A stretch of DNA of 64,000 nucleotides, taken from assembly GCA_034769895.1 (NCBI GenBank), contig CM068374.1, positions 358,135,434-358,199,433 on the forward strand, given 5' to 3'. Made by a program: the position numbers and the translations under genes. Position 1 is the stretch's first letter; every line of letters begins with the position of its first letter. The notes beneath the pieces are model-generated. The model worked only from the letters and a program-made list of their open reading frames with translations. It was not told where the DNA came from and did no database searches. The stretch comes from Magicicada septendecula. Lineage: Eukaryota > Arthropoda > Insecta > Hemiptera > Cicadidae. This document shows, piece after piece, positions 51,114 through 64,000 of the stretch.

Positions 51114-51971
51114 ATGGACACGGAAAGGGAAATAGTTGAAGAGGATGCCCAAGGGGACCAACCTGATAAAGCGGTAGCCACAGAAGAACCAAATTGGCAG
51201 GAAATGATGAAATTTATGGCAGAACAATTTAGGAAACAGGATGAACGATTTGATAAAATAGATGAAAATTTCAGGAAACAGGAGGAAAACTCAAAGAGAC
51301 ACCATGAAACATTAATGAAACAAATGGATAGGTGTTTAAAGATTATGAATAAAACACTAGACAGCACTTCAGAAAGTATTAAAATAAGTCCGAACACAGA
51401 AGAGAGCAGGAAGGAAATAGAAATTAGAGAAGACCAAGATGCATTGCTATCTGAAAATAAAAATAGCAAAAACAAAGAGAATATCCACACCATGGAAAAG
51501 AAGACCAAGAAAATAAGGAAAATATGTAGAAAGAAAATATTACATACAAAAGAAGAATTGGAGATGAGGAAGGGTGGATTAATTAATGCATTTAACCTCC
51601 CAATTAATGAACGAAGGGAGTTAAGTAAAGTTAAGAATTATAGAAAAAACTCAATAAAAATGTCAAAAGTAAACCACCATAAAATAATAAAGAAAAACTT
51701 AAATAAGTTTGGATATCATTTAAATATGTCGACAATCGAAGAGTATCAGAAGATATCAGTCATATCATCAAGACGGAATATATCATTAAAAAATTTGGTA
51801 AATCATCCAGAGGAAAAAGGGAATGGAATGATATTAAAAATGAGTGAATATGTTATGTCAGAGGAGGTACAATACCTGATAGTTAAAAAGGAAATAACTA
51901 TGATGGAAAACCGTGACTTAAATGAAGGTTTCCTATCAGCAGAGTTACAATACCAGATGATAGAGAGGTAG
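51114..51971 (+). CDS. array gag-like protein, unit 4 (haplotype B)
   Basis: 285 codons, same as unit 2 in protein sequence. Same upstream stops. Confidence 0.65.
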   Translation: MDTEREIVEEDAQGDQPDKAVATEEPNWQEMMKFMAEQFRKQDERFDKIDENFRKQEENSKRHHETLMKQMDRCLKIMNKTLDSTSESIKISPNTEESRKEIEIREDQDALLSENKNSKNKENIHTMEKKTKKIRKICRKKILHTKEELEMRKGGLINAFNLPINERRELSKVKNYRKNSIKMSKVNHHKIIKKNLNKFGYHLNMSTIEEYQKISVISSRRNISLKNLVNHPEEKGNGMILKMSEYVMSEEVQYLIVKKEITMMENRDLNEGFLSAELQYQMIER

Positions 51972-53261
51972 TTAACAAGAACAAAAATCATTACGAACAC
52001 TGCCATAGTCCAAGGAAAGGGAGTACCTGAGTTAATGGACCATGGTTAAAACAAGAATAAGTCAACCAGAAAAAGGGGACTTATTTTCTGTAAACCGACC
52101 AAGCAACCCATTGGAAAGAAGAACCCCAAAATTCAAAAAGTATGTAAGTACAACTTACTTAAGATATTTTGCAACAATTTGATTTAATAAACAGTAAAAA
52201 ACCAAGAATATGTAAGAACAGATTATTAAATAATATTTGTAAATAACAGATTTAAAATGAAATAATGGAAAAAGTACTATTTTGATGGTAACAAAAAGAA
52301 GAATAAATAAATAAATAAAAACAATTAATGGAAATGTGCTCAGATAAGAAGGTAAAATAAGAAGAATAACGAATAAATTAATGACTACAATGAAGCTAAA
52401 GAATGAGAATAATTAATACAACGACGATTTAGAATTTCTCTGAGTTTAAAATGATATAGGAAGAAATGATACGAAGAACATTTGTCACAAGAAGGAAAGT
52501 CAAAAGGATTTTAAAATAATGCCTATCAATAATGTTATATGCTATTAGTTAATGAAAAAGAAGAAGGAATCAAGAAGAAAAAGAAATATATAATTAAATG
52601 CAAACAGCAGCAGCGTGTAGAATCCTAAAAGTGTTTATTATTAGTCGCCAATCGACTACTTGTAAGTTTTTATTATAATGAATTGACTGTAGACATGTTC
52701 CAGCAATCATTTTCCTGAGCAGACGGTACATCCCTCTGGTCTCAGAAGGTATAAGGATGGACAGCGGAGTAACAGACCCAAAGTGGCCACCCGAACTGAA
52801 CCACCGCACAGGATAGGGAAAAATGTTAGGGAAATTGAATATTTAAGGGATAATAAAATAGCTGAAAAGATTGATATTAGATTCCAAAAGTATGAAGGAA
52901 GAAAACAGAAGGAAGATAGCAGACAGAAGCTTAATTGAGAAAGCAAATTTATAAAGGTAAATAGAAAAATGAGTGTTAAAACAAGTTTTTATGATTAGTG
53001 TGACCAGCCCTTATCAAGTAATATGTGAAAGACCACTACCCAGAGAAATTAAATCATTAGTGAATTTGCCTCCAAGAGAGAGAGAGAGAGAGTGAGTATA
53101 AAATCAAGCCTATTACCATTAACCGAATAACAGGTGTATAACCAATCAGAAATAAAGAGATATTATGAAGAATGATGAAAGAATCCGAAGACTGAAGAGT
53201 TCAACGATTATTTTTTAAAACAAGTAAATAAAAATAAATCTGTTCTAGTGGGGGAGCTTTA

Positions 53262-55184
53262 TGTAACATTACATAACCCCTGCCCAAATATGATAACACA
53301 ATCACCATCGTTCAAACCAGTAATCACCCAATTCTAAAAGTCAGAAATGGGTATTAGGTACCAAGCTATAAAAAACTTTTACTCCAAAACACTGTAAACA
53401 ATAATAATAAAAGTGCAGTGTACAAAGTGAAATATAGTGTACTCGGTGAAAGTGTAAACTTTTAAAAAGAGCATCTCACAGATTTTTACTGGAGATGAAA
53501 AACAATCAATATTGTAGCAGTGGAATATACTGCTGCTGACAAGTTTTGTATTTTGTGTAATTTTGTATTGTGTAGGCCACAAAGGTTTTGTACCTAGGAA
53601 TAATATTTGTGTTTAAAATAAGGATTTTGTTTAAATATAAGATAACCCAGTTTAAATATAAAATAATAATATATAAAAAATACTATGTTAGCAAAGAAGG
53701 CATATAAAAAAATAGTTTAGAATAAGCATACATTAAGTGAATGATAAATCATAAATAAATCAAAATAAAAGGGATTAAAATATAAAATACCAGTGTACAA
53801 GTTAAGGAAAAATATAAAGAAAAACCTTAAATAAATTAAATTCGATTATAAATAAAATCTAAAAAGGATTATTTTTCTAAAAAGAAGAAATGAATTTATA
53901 ATAATTAATAATAGCTTATATACTAAAAAGTATATAGATTAACCAATAAAAAACCATAAAAATTCTTGGTTACTAAGAGTAACTAACTTACAAGAATTGA
54001 AAAAATTGTTAAAAGACATTGGAAGTGAGCAGTTTGAAAAGTGTAATGTCTCTATAAATTTAAGAAATTAATAAATACCATTTGTAATAATCAGTGCAAA
54101 ATTAATAAAATTAACGAGTGATGTCCACTACATATTAGAACTCCTTCAAACAGAATAATTCACACCTATAATTTGGTGAAAACTTGAAAAAATCAGTTTC
54201 GACTTCCAGGCCTAGCCCACAGAAATTCGACATTTTGGTGAGATCGTTACCTAGTACAATTTAACTAAATTACACCTCAACTATAAACTTATAACACTAG
54301 AAACAGCACAATCTCTTTAAATACTTCAGGAAAAGAGGTGAACATAAACTTTATTATTTTGTTAACCCAAAAAACAGCAAAACGTGGTCTGGTGAACATT
54401 CCGGCCGCCATTAAATAACGTTTGTGTTTTCAGTGAAGAAACGTAACCTGCGCTCTAGCGGTCAACCAATCAACTACATAATATAAATAGTACAAATTAT
54501 AAAAATTTATTTATGTAAAGCTTGGTATTAACCCATATTCATTTCTGACTTTCTCAAAGTACAAAGAACTCTAAAATAACCCTGGGAAATTAATTCATTA
54601 TTTCTTTCTTTGTATTAATATTGAAATAAAAATATTTGTTATATACTATATGTTTGAAAATAAGATCGAACTAATTCTGTGTTGTCAGTAAGAATCGATT
54701 ATCCCTTTTTGTTTTGGGAGAATATAAAAAATGCTAAATAAATTCAATGAATGCCTTGTTGTTTGAATAAAAATGTGTATTATTTTCAGTAGATGGTAGT
54801 TCATTACAGATTGTCTGAAGACTGAGAAGAGAACGGACATCCAGAATATATTACTTACCATTTGGGGTTAATTTAACCTCAAATGTGTTCATAAACGTAG
54901 AAGTCAGCTGATATCACTAGCGGAGAAATTTGAAATAATTAATCGTATACTAAGAGAGGAATTCTCTTTGCTCTCTCTCTCCTAACTACTGTCAAACAAC
55001 GGTATTGATTTCACCCAAATAAAATCTAAGAAAATATTTGCATAATCACACACACTCGATTTTTGGAAACATCGAACATAAAGTATAACAAATTCTGTGA
55101 CTCTTATTAAAGCAAGATTTTCGAAGAGTACAAATAGATGTAAAAATACTTAGATTGATTCGGAGATACCCGCAAGACGTTACA
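53262..55184 (+). repeat. array LTR 5
   Basis: 4,491-bp step from LTR 4. Diagnostic site T. Confidence 0.85.
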
Positions 55185-55604
55185 AGATGACGTACAAACG
55201 TGGGCTTAAGTAGGAAAGTATATAGGCAAGACGTTATTGACTCGGAGAGACCCGCGAGACGTTACAAGGTGGCGCTAACAACGTGGGACAAATAAAACAT
55301 AGATTTAATTAAGAAAAGTACTATTGACTCGGAGAGACCCGCGAGACGTTACAAGATGGCGCTCAACTTAAAAGGGTTTTAATTAGGAAAGGAATTTCGA
55401 GATATACGAAAGATAATATAACAAAAAACCTAATTTTTGTCGGCAACTATGAGAAAACAAGAAATGCATAATACCAGAGGCAGATCGAAGAAGAGGGCAG
55501 AAGACAAGGAGAAGGAAGAAGGTGGACAGGAATGAGAAATAGAAGTAGTCACGGACAGTGAAATATAACAACAGAAAGGCGATAAAGAAGAAACTGAAGC
55601 AATT

Positions 55605-56462
55605 ATGGACACGGAAAGGGAAATAGTTGAAGAGGATGCCCAAGGGGACCAACCTGATAAAGCGGTAGCCACAGAAGAACCAAATTGGCAGGAAATGATG
55701 AAATTTATGGCAGAACAATTTAGGAAACAGGATGAACGATTTGATAAAATAGATGAAAATTTCAGGAAACAGGAGGAAAACTCAAAGAGACACCATGAAA
55801 CATTAATGAAACAAATGGATAGGTGTTTAAAGATTATGAATAAAACACTAGACAGCACTTCAGAAAGTATTAAAATAAGTCCGAACACAGAAGAGAGCAG
55901 GAAGGAAATAGAAATTAGAGAAGACCAAGATGCATTGCTATCTGAAAATAAAAATAGCAAAAACAAAGAGAATATCCACACCATGGAAAAGAAGACCAAG
56001 AAAATAAGGAAAATATGTAGAAAGAAAATATTACATACAAAAGAAGAATTGGAGATGAGGAAGGGTGGATTAATTAATGCATTTAACCTCCCAATTAATG
56101 AACGAAGGGAGTTAAGTAAAGTTAAGAATTATAGAAAAAACTCAATAAAAATGTCAAAAGTAAACCACCATAAAATAATAAAGAAAAACTTAAATAAGTT
56201 TGGATATCATTTAAATATGTCGACAATCGAAGAGTATCAGAAGATATCAGTCATATCATCAAGACGGAATATATCATTAAAAAATTTGGTAAATCATCCA
56301 GAGGAAAAAGGGAATGGAATGATATTAAAAATGAGTGAATATGTTATGTCAGAGGAGGTACAATACCTGATAGTTAAAAAGGAAATAACTATGATGGAAA
56401 ACCGTGACTTAAATGAAGGTTTCCTATCAGCAGAGTTACAATACCAGATGATAGAGAGGTAG
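55605..56462 (+). CDS. array gag-like protein, unit 5 (haplotype B)
   Basis: 285 codons, same as units 2, 4 and 6. Same upstream stops. Confidence 0.65.
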   Translation: MDTEREIVEEDAQGDQPDKAVATEEPNWQEMMKFMAEQFRKQDERFDKIDENFRKQEENSKRHHETLMKQMDRCLKIMNKTLDSTSESIKISPNTEESRKEIEIREDQDALLSENKNSKNKENIHTMEKKTKKIRKICRKKILHTKEELEMRKGGLINAFNLPINERRELSKVKNYRKNSIKMSKVNHHKIIKKNLNKFGYHLNMSTIEEYQKISVISSRRNISLKNLVNHPEEKGNGMILKMSEYVMSEEVQYLIVKKEITMMENRDLNEGFLSAELQYQMIER

Positions 56463-57752
56463 TTAACAAGAACAAAAATCATTACGAACACTGCCATAGT
56501 CCAAGGAAAGGGAGTACCTGAGTTAATGGACCATGGTTAAAACAAGAATAAGTCAACCAGAAAAAGGGGACTTATTTTCTGTAAACCGACCAAGCAACCC
56601 ATTGGAAAGAAGAACCCCAAAATTCAAAAAGTATGTAAGTACAACTTACTTAAGATATTTTGCAACAATTTGATTTAATAAACAGTAAAAAACCAAGAAT
56701 ATGTAAGAACAGATTATTAAATAATATTTGTAAATAACAGATTTAAAATGAAATAATGGAAAAAGTACTATTTTGATGGTAACAAAAAGAAGAATAAATA
56801 AATAAATAAAAACAATTAATGGAAATGTGCTCAGATAAGAAGGTAAAATAAGAAGAATAACGAATAAATTAATGACTACAATGAAGCTAAAGAATGAGAA
56901 TAATTAATACAACGACGATTTAGAATTTCTCTGAGTTTAAAATGATATAGGAAGAAATGATACGAAGAACATTTGTCACAAGAAGGAAAGTCAAAAGGAT
57001 TTTAAAATAATGCCTATCAATAATGTTATATGCTATTAGTTAATGAAAAAGAAGAAGGAATCAAGAAGAAAAAGAAATATATAATTAAATGCAAACAGCA
57101 GCAGCGTGTAGAATCCTAAAAGTGTTTATTATTAGTCGCCAATCGACTACTTGTAAGTTTTTATTATAATGAATTGACTGTAGACATGTTCCAGCAATCA
57201 TTTTCCTGAGCAGACGGTACATCCCTCTGGTCTCAGAAGGTATAAGGATGGACAGCGGAGTAACAGACCCAAAGTGGCCACCCGAACTGAACCACCGCAC
57301 AGGATAGGGAAAAATGTTAGGGAAATTGAATATTTAAGGGATAATAAAATAGCTGAAAAGATTGATATTAGATTCCAAAAGTATGAAGGAAGAAAACAGA
57401 AGGAAGATAGCAGACAGAAGCTTAATTGAGAAAGCAAATTTATAAAGGTAAATAGAAAAATGAGTGTTAAAACAAGTTTTTATGATTAGTGTGACCAGCC
57501 CTTATCAAGTAATATGTGAAAGACCACTACCCAGAGAAATTAAATCATTAGTGAATTTGCCTCCAAGAGAGAGAGAGAGAGAGTGAGTATAAAATCAAGC
57601 CTATTACCATTAACCGAATAACAGGTGTATAACCAATCAGAAATAAAGAGATATTATGAAGAATGATGAAAGAATCCGAAGACTGAAGAGTTCAACGATT
57701 ATTTTTTAAAACAAGTAAATAAAAATAAATCTGTTCTAGTGGGGGAGCTTTA

Positions 57753-59675
57753 TGTAACATTACATAACCCCTGCCCAAATATGATAACACAATCACCATC
57801 GTTCAAACCAGTAATCACCCAATTCTAAAAGTCAGAAATGGGTATTAGGTACCAAGCTATAAAAAACTTTTACTCCAAAACACTGTAAACAATAATAATA
57901 AAAGTGCAGTGTACAAAGTGAAATATAGTGTACTCGGTGAAAGTGTAAACTTTTAAAAAGAGCATCTCACAGATTTTTACTGGAGATGAAAAACAATCAA
58001 TATTGTAGCAGTGGAATATACTGCTGCTGACAAGTTTTGTATTTTGTGTAATTTTGTATTGTGTAGGCCACAAAGGTTTTGTACCTAGGAATAATATTTG
58101 TGTTTAAAATAAGGATTTTGTTTAAATATAAGATAACCCAGTTTAAATATAAAATAATAATATATAAAAAATACTATGTTAGCAAAGAAGGCATATAAAA
58201 AAATAGTTTAGAATAAGCATACATTAAGTGAATGATAAATCATAAATAAATCAAAATAAAAGGGATTAAAATATAAAATACCAGTGTACAAGTTAAGGAA
58301 AAATATAAAGAAAAACCTTAAATAAATTAAATTCGATTATAAATAAAATCTAAAAAGGATTATTTTTCTAAAAAGAAGAAATGAATTTATAATAATTAAT
58401 AATAGCTTATATACTAAAAAGTATATAGATTAACCAATAAAAAACCATAAAAATTCTTGGTTACTAAGAGTAACTAACTTACAAGAATTGAAAAAATTGT
58501 TAAAAGACATTGGAAGTGAGCAGTTTGAAAAGTGTAATGTCTCTATAAATTTAAGAAATTAATAAATACCATTTGTAATAATCAGTGCAAAATTAATAAA
58601 ATTAACGAGTGATGTCCACTACATATTAGAACTCCTTCAAACAGAATAATTCACACCTATAATTTGGTGAAAACTTGAAAAAATCAGTTTCGACTTCCAG
58701 GCCTAGCCCACAGAAATTCGACATTTTGGTGAGATCGTTACCTAGAACAATTTAACTAAATTACACCTCAACTATAAACTTATAACACTAGAAACAGCAC
58801 AATCTCTTTAAATACTTCAGGAAAAGAGGTGAACATAAACTTTATTATTTTGTTAACCCAAAAAACAGCAAAACGTGGTCTGGTGAACATTCCGGCCGCC
58901 ATTAAATAACGTTTGTGTTTTCAGTGAAGAAACGTAACCTGCGCTCTAGCGGTCAACCAATCAACTACATAATATAAATAGTACAAATTATAAAAATTTA
59001 TTTATGTAAAGCTTGGTATTAACCCATATTCATTTCTGACTTTCTCAAAGTACAAAGAACTCTAAAATAACCCTGGGAAATTAATTCATTATTTCTTTCT
59101 TTGTATTAATATTGAAATAAAAATATTTGTTATATACTATATGTTTGAAAATAAGATCGAACTAATTCTGTGTTGTCAGTAAGAATCGATTATCCCTTTT
59201 TGTTTTGGGAGAATATAAAAAATGCTAAATAAATTCAATGAATGCCTTGTTGTTTGAATAAAAATGTGTATTATTTTCAGTAGATGGTAGTTCATTACAG
59301 ATTGTCTGAAGACTGAGAAGAGAACGGACATCCAGAATATATTACTTACCATTTGGGGTTAATTTAACCTCAAATGTGTTCATAAACGTAGAAGTCAGCT
59401 GATATCACTAGCGGAGAAATTTGAAATAATTAATCGTATACTAAGAGAGGAATTCTCTTTGCTCTCTCTCTCCTAACTACTGTCAAACAACGGTATTGAT
59501 TTCACCCAAATAAAATCTAAGAAAATATTTGCATAATCACACACACTCGATTTTTGGAAACATCGAACATAAAGTATAACAAATTCTGTGACTCTTATTA
59601 AAGCAAGATTTTCGAAGAGTACAAATAGATGTAAAAATACTTAGATTGATTCGGAGATACCCGCAAGACGTTACA
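57753..59675 (+). repeat. array LTR 6
   Basis: 4,491-bp step from LTR 5. Diagnostic site A. Confidence 0.85.
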
Positions 59676-60095
59676 AGATGACGTACAAACGTGGGCTTAA
59701 GTAGGAAAGTATATAGGCAAGACGTTATTGACTCGGAGAGACCCGCGAGACGTTACAAGGTGGCGCTAACAACGTGGGACAAATAAAACATAGATTTAAT
59801 TAAGAAAAGTACTATTGACTCGGAGAGACCCGCGAGACGTTACAAGATGGCGCTCAACTTAAAAGGGTTTTAATTAGGAAAGGAATTTCGAGATATACGA
59901 AAGATAATATAACAAAAAACCTAATTTTTGTCGGCAACTATGAGAAAACAAGAAATGCATAATACCAGAGGCAGATCGAAGAAGAGGGCAGAAGACAAGG
60001 AGAAGGAAGAAGGTGGACAGGAATGAGAAATAGAAGTAGTCACGGACAGTGAAATATAACAACAGAAAGGCGATAAAGAAGAAACTGAAGCAATT

Positions 60096-60953
60096 ATGGA
60101 CACGGAAAGGGAAATAGTTGAAGAGGATGCCCAAGGGGACCAACCTGATAAAGCGGTAGCCACAGAAGAACCAAATTGGCAGGAAATGATGAAATTTATG
60201 GCAGAACAATTTAGGAAACAGGATGAACGATTTGATAAAATAGATGAAAATTTCAGGAAACAGGAGGAAAACTCAAAGAGACACCATGAAACATTAATGA
60301 AACAAATGGATAGGTGTTTAAAGATTATGAATAAAACACTAGACAGCACTTCAGAAAGTATTAAAATAAGTCCGAACACAGAAGAGAGCAGGAAGGAAAT
60401 AGAAATTAGAGAAGACCAAGATGCATTGCTATCTGAAAATAAAAATAGCAAAAACAAAGAGAATATCCACACCATGGAAAAGAAGACCAAGAAAATAAGG
60501 AAAATATGTAGAAAGAAAATATTACATACAAAAGAAGAATTGGAGATGAGGAAGGGTGGATTAATTAATGCATTTAACCTCCCAATTAATGAACGAAGGG
60601 AGTTAAGTAAAGTTAAGAATTATAGAAAAAACTCAATAAAAATGTCAAAAGTAAACCACCATAAAATAATAAAGAAAAACTTAAATAAGTTTGGATATCA
60701 TTTAAATATGTCGACAATCGAAGAGTATCAGAAGATATCAGTCATATCATCAAGACGGAATATATCATTAAAAAATTTGGTAAATCATCCAGAGGAAAAA
60801 GGGAATGGAATGATATTAAAAATGAGTGAATATGTTATGTCAGAGGAGGTACAATACCTGATAGTTAAAAAGGAAATAACTATGATGGAAAACCGTGACT
60901 TAAATGAAGGTTTCCTATCAGCAGAGTTACAATACCAGATGATAGAGAGGTAG
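60096..60953 (+). CDS. array gag-like protein, unit 6 (haplotype B)
   Basis: 285 codons, same as units 2, 4 and 5. Same upstream stops. Confidence 0.65.
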   Translation: MDTEREIVEEDAQGDQPDKAVATEEPNWQEMMKFMAEQFRKQDERFDKIDENFRKQEENSKRHHETLMKQMDRCLKIMNKTLDSTSESIKISPNTEESRKEIEIREDQDALLSENKNSKNKENIHTMEKKTKKIRKICRKKILHTKEELEMRKGGLINAFNLPINERRELSKVKNYRKNSIKMSKVNHHKIIKKNLNKFGYHLNMSTIEEYQKISVISSRRNISLKNLVNHPEEKGNGMILKMSEYVMSEEVQYLIVKKEITMMENRDLNEGFLSAELQYQMIER

Positions 60954-62243
60954 TTAACAAGAACAAAAATCATTACGAACACTGCCATAGTCCAAGGAAA
61001 GGGAGTACCTGAGTTAATGGACCATGGTTAAAACAAGAATAAGTCAACCAGAAAAAGGGGACTTATTTTCTGTAAACCGACCAAGCAACCCATTGGAAAG
61101 AAGAACCCCAAAATTCAAAAAGTATGTAAGTACAACTTACTTAAGATATTTTGCAACAATTTGATTTAATAAACAGTAAAAAACCAAGAATATGTAAGAA
61201 CAGATTATTAAATAATATTTGTAAATAACAGATTTAAAATGAAATAATGGAAAAAGTACTATTTTGATGGTAACAAAAAGAAGAATAAATAAATAAATAA
61301 AAACAATTAATGGAAATGTGCTCAGATAAGAAGGTAAAATAAGAAGAATAACGAATAAATTAATGACTACAATGAAGCTAAAGAATGAGAATAATTAATA
61401 CAACGACGATTTAGAATTTCTCTGAGTTTAAAATGATATAGGAAGAAATGATACGAAGAACATTTGTCACAAGAAGGAAAGTCAAAAGGATTTTAAAATA
61501 ATGCCTATCAATAATGTTATATGCTATTAGTTAATGAAAAAGAAGAAGGAATCAAGAAGAAAAAGAAATATATAATTAAATGCAAACAGCAGCAGCGTGT
61601 AGAATCCTAAAAGTGTTTATTATTAGTCGCCAATCGACTACTTGTAAGTTTTTATTATAATGAATTGACTGTAGACATGTTCCAGCAATCATTTTCCTGA
61701 GCAGACGGTACATCCCTCTGGTCTCAGAAGGTATAAGGATGGACAGCGGAGTAACAGACCCAAAGTGGCCACCCGAACTGAACCACCGCACAGGATAGGG
61801 AAAAATGTTAGGGAAATTGAATATTTAAGGGATAATAAAATAGCTGAAAAGATTGATATTAGATTCCAAAAGTATGAAGGAAGAAAACAGAAGGAAGATA
61901 GCAGACAGAAGCTTAATTGAGAAAGCAAATTTATAAAGGTAAATAGAAAAATGAGTGTTAAAACAAGTTTTTATGATTAGTGTGACCAGCCCTTATCAAG
62001 TAATATGTGAAAGACCACTACCCAGAGAAATTAAATCATTAGTGAATTTGCCTCCAAGAGAGAGAGAGAGAGAGTGAGTATAAAATCAAGCCTATTACCA
62101 TTAACCGAATAACAGGTGTATAACCAATCAGAAATAAAGAGATATTATGAAGAATGATGAAAGAATCCGAAGACTGAAGAGTTCAACGATTATTTTTTAA
62201 AACAAGTAAATAAAAATAAATCTGTTCTAGTGGGGGAGCTTTA

Positions 62244-64000
62244 TGTAACATTACATAACCCCTGCCCAAATATGATAACACAATCACCATCGTTCAAACC
62301 AGTAATCACCCAATTCTAAAAGTCAGAAATGGGTATTAGGTACCAAGCTATAAAAAACTTTTACTCCAAAACACTGTAAACAATAATAATAAAAGTGCAG
62401 TGTACAAAGTGAAATATAGTGTACTCGGTGAAAGTGTAAACTTTTAAAAAGAGCATCTCACAGATTTTTACTGGAGATGAAAAACAATCAATATTGTAGC
62501 AGTGGAATATACTGCTGCTGACAAGTTTTGTATTTTGTGTAATTTTGTATTGTGTAGGCCACAAAGGTTTTGTACCTAGGAATAATATTTGTGTTTAAAA
62601 TAAGGATTTTGTTTAAATATAAGATAACCCAGTTTAAATATAAAATAATAATATATAAAAAATACTATGTTAGCAAAGAAGGCATATAAAAAAATAGTTT
62701 AGAATAAGCATACATTAAGTGAATGATAAATCATAAATAAATCAAAATAAAAGGGATTAAAATATAAAATACCAGTGTACAAGTTAAGGAAAAATATAAA
62801 GAAAAACCTTAAATAAATTAAATTCGATTATAAATAAAATCTAAAAAGGATTATTTTTCTAAAAAGAAGAAATGAATTTATAATAATTAATAATAGCTTA
62901 TATACTAAAAAGTATATAGATTAACCAATAAAAAACCATAAAAATTCTTGGTTACTAAGAGTAACTAACTTACAAGAATTGAAAAAATTGTTAAAAGACA
63001 TTGGAAGTGAGCAGTTTGAAAAGTGTAATGTCTCTATAAATTTAAGAAATTAATAAATACCATTTGTAATAATCAGTGCAAAATTAATAAAATTAACGAG
63101 TGATGTCCACTACATATTAGAACTCCTTCAAACAGAATAATTCACACCTATAATTTGGTGAAAACTTGAAAAAATCAGTTTCGACTTCCAGGCCTAGCCC
63201 ACAGAAATTCGACATTTTGGTGAGATCGTTACCTAGTACAATTTAACTAAATTACACCTCAACTATAAACTTATAACACTAGAAACAGCACAATCTCTTT
63301 AAATACTTCAGGAAAAGAGGGTGACATAAACTTTATTATTTTGTTAACCCAAAAAACAGCAAAACGTGGTCTGGTGAACATTCCGGCCGCCATTAAATAA
63401 CGTTTGTGTTTTCAGTGAAGAAACGTAACCTGCGCTCTAGCGGTCAACCAATCAACTACATAATATAAATAGTACAAATTATAAAAATTTATTTATGTAA
63501 AGCTTGGTATTAACCCATATTCATTTCTGACTTTCTCAAAGTACAAAGAACTCTAAAATAACCCTGGGAAATTAATTCATTATTTCTTTCTTTGTATTAA
63601 TATTGAAATAAAAATATTTGTTATATACTATATGTTTGAAAATAAGATCGAACTAATTCTGTGTTGTCAGTAAGAATCGATTATCCCTTTTTGTTTTGGG
63701 AGAATATAAAAAATGCTAAATAAATTCAATGAATGCCTTGTTGTTTGAATAAAAATGTGTATTATTTTCAGTAGATTGGTAGTTCATTACAGATTGTCTG
63801 AAGACTGAGAAGAGAACGGACATCCAGAATATATTACTTACCATTTGGGGTTAATTTAACCTCAAATGTGTTCATAAACGTAGAAGTCAGCTGATATCAC
63901 TAGCGGAGAAATTTGAAATAATTAATCGTATACTAAGAGAGGATTCTCTTTGCTCTCTCTCTCCTAACTACTGTCAAACAACGGTATTGATTTCACCCAA
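62244..64000 (+). repeat. array LTR 7, cut by the window edge
   Basis: Starts at the expected step and is full-form, diagnostic site T. Three small differences not seen in any other copy lie in its last 700 bp (about 63319, 63775 and 63942). Confidence 0.85.

Larger units (their letters stand above)
35601..64000 (+). mobile_element. tandem array of a gag-only LTR retrotransposon, 4,491-bp period
   Basis: Order LTR-leader-gag-3' internal-PPT-LTR..., repeated. LTR starts (TGTAAC) are at 35601, 39789, 44280, 48771, 53262, 57753 and 62244. All spacings from the second on are exactly 4,491 bp; the first is 4,188 bp because the first LTR lacks a 319-bp segment and differs at small sites. Units are almost identical. 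No pol is present. The array continues past the window. Adjacent copies share single LTRs, which is the structure expected from recombination between LTRs or from integration of a multimeric circular form. Confidence 0.93.

Noticed and set aside
35601..64000. CRISPR-like direct repeats
   Set aside because: Repeat units are 4.5 kb with no spacers; eukaryotic retrotransposon array.

Overview
This is animal, most likely insect, genomic DNA. It is AT-rich, has no operon-like gene packing, contains at least one spliced coding segment with eukaryotic splice sites, and is otherwise almost wholly built from transposable elements. The element set (OTU-bearing Helitron, copia using a half-tRNA(iMet) primer, Penelope-like elements with hammerhead ribozymes, Tigger/pogo, ZMYM-type hAT, gag-only LTR elements) is typical of large arthropod genomes. 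The species cannot be fixed from the sequence alone.

Layout. 1-2945: the 3' internal end, a full long terminal repeat (LTR) and the primer-binding site (PBS) of a gag-only LTR retrotransposon family, in the order PPT-LTR-PBS. 2946-10991: a composite Helitron on the minus strand with one intact 3' terminus (hairpin + CTAG) and one intact 5' terminus (TC), built from three joined Helitron pieces with a decayed Rep/helicase gene and an OTU protease gene. 11260-14037: decayed, spliced hAT/ZMYM1-like transposase gene. 14859-15514: MITE with long inverted ends. 16133-16194: the only host-gene candidate, a first coding exon resembling the N-terminus of HAP40 (F8A1), with a splice donor leading into TE-filled DNA. 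17725-21917: Penelope-like element PLE1, a 1.77-kb-armed inverted dimer. 22116-24445: 5' half of a copia element (minus). 24516-35600: a gag-only LTR element (minus), split by a Tigger transposon (27549-33216) that is itself split by a full-length Penelope-like element, PLE2 (27638-30987). 35601-64000: an array of a related gag-only LTR retrotransposon repeated with an exact 4,491-bp period (LTR-internal-LTR-internal...), six complete internal regions and seven LTRs, running off the right edge.

Order of events read from nesting: gag-only LTR element (minus), then Tigger into its gag frame, then PLE2 into Tigger. Separately, the tandem array begins exactly at an LTR start inside the 5' LTR of the minus element. 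The elements most likely to be or have recently been active are PLE2 (825-codon open frame, 13-bp target duplication) and Tigger (open transposase with all three catalytic Asp). The array is the most unusual feature: the same broken gag frame is repeated in every unit, so DNA-level amplification is more likely than repeated retrotransposition. A PPT-LTR-PBS order at the left edge of the window hints that a sister family can do the same.
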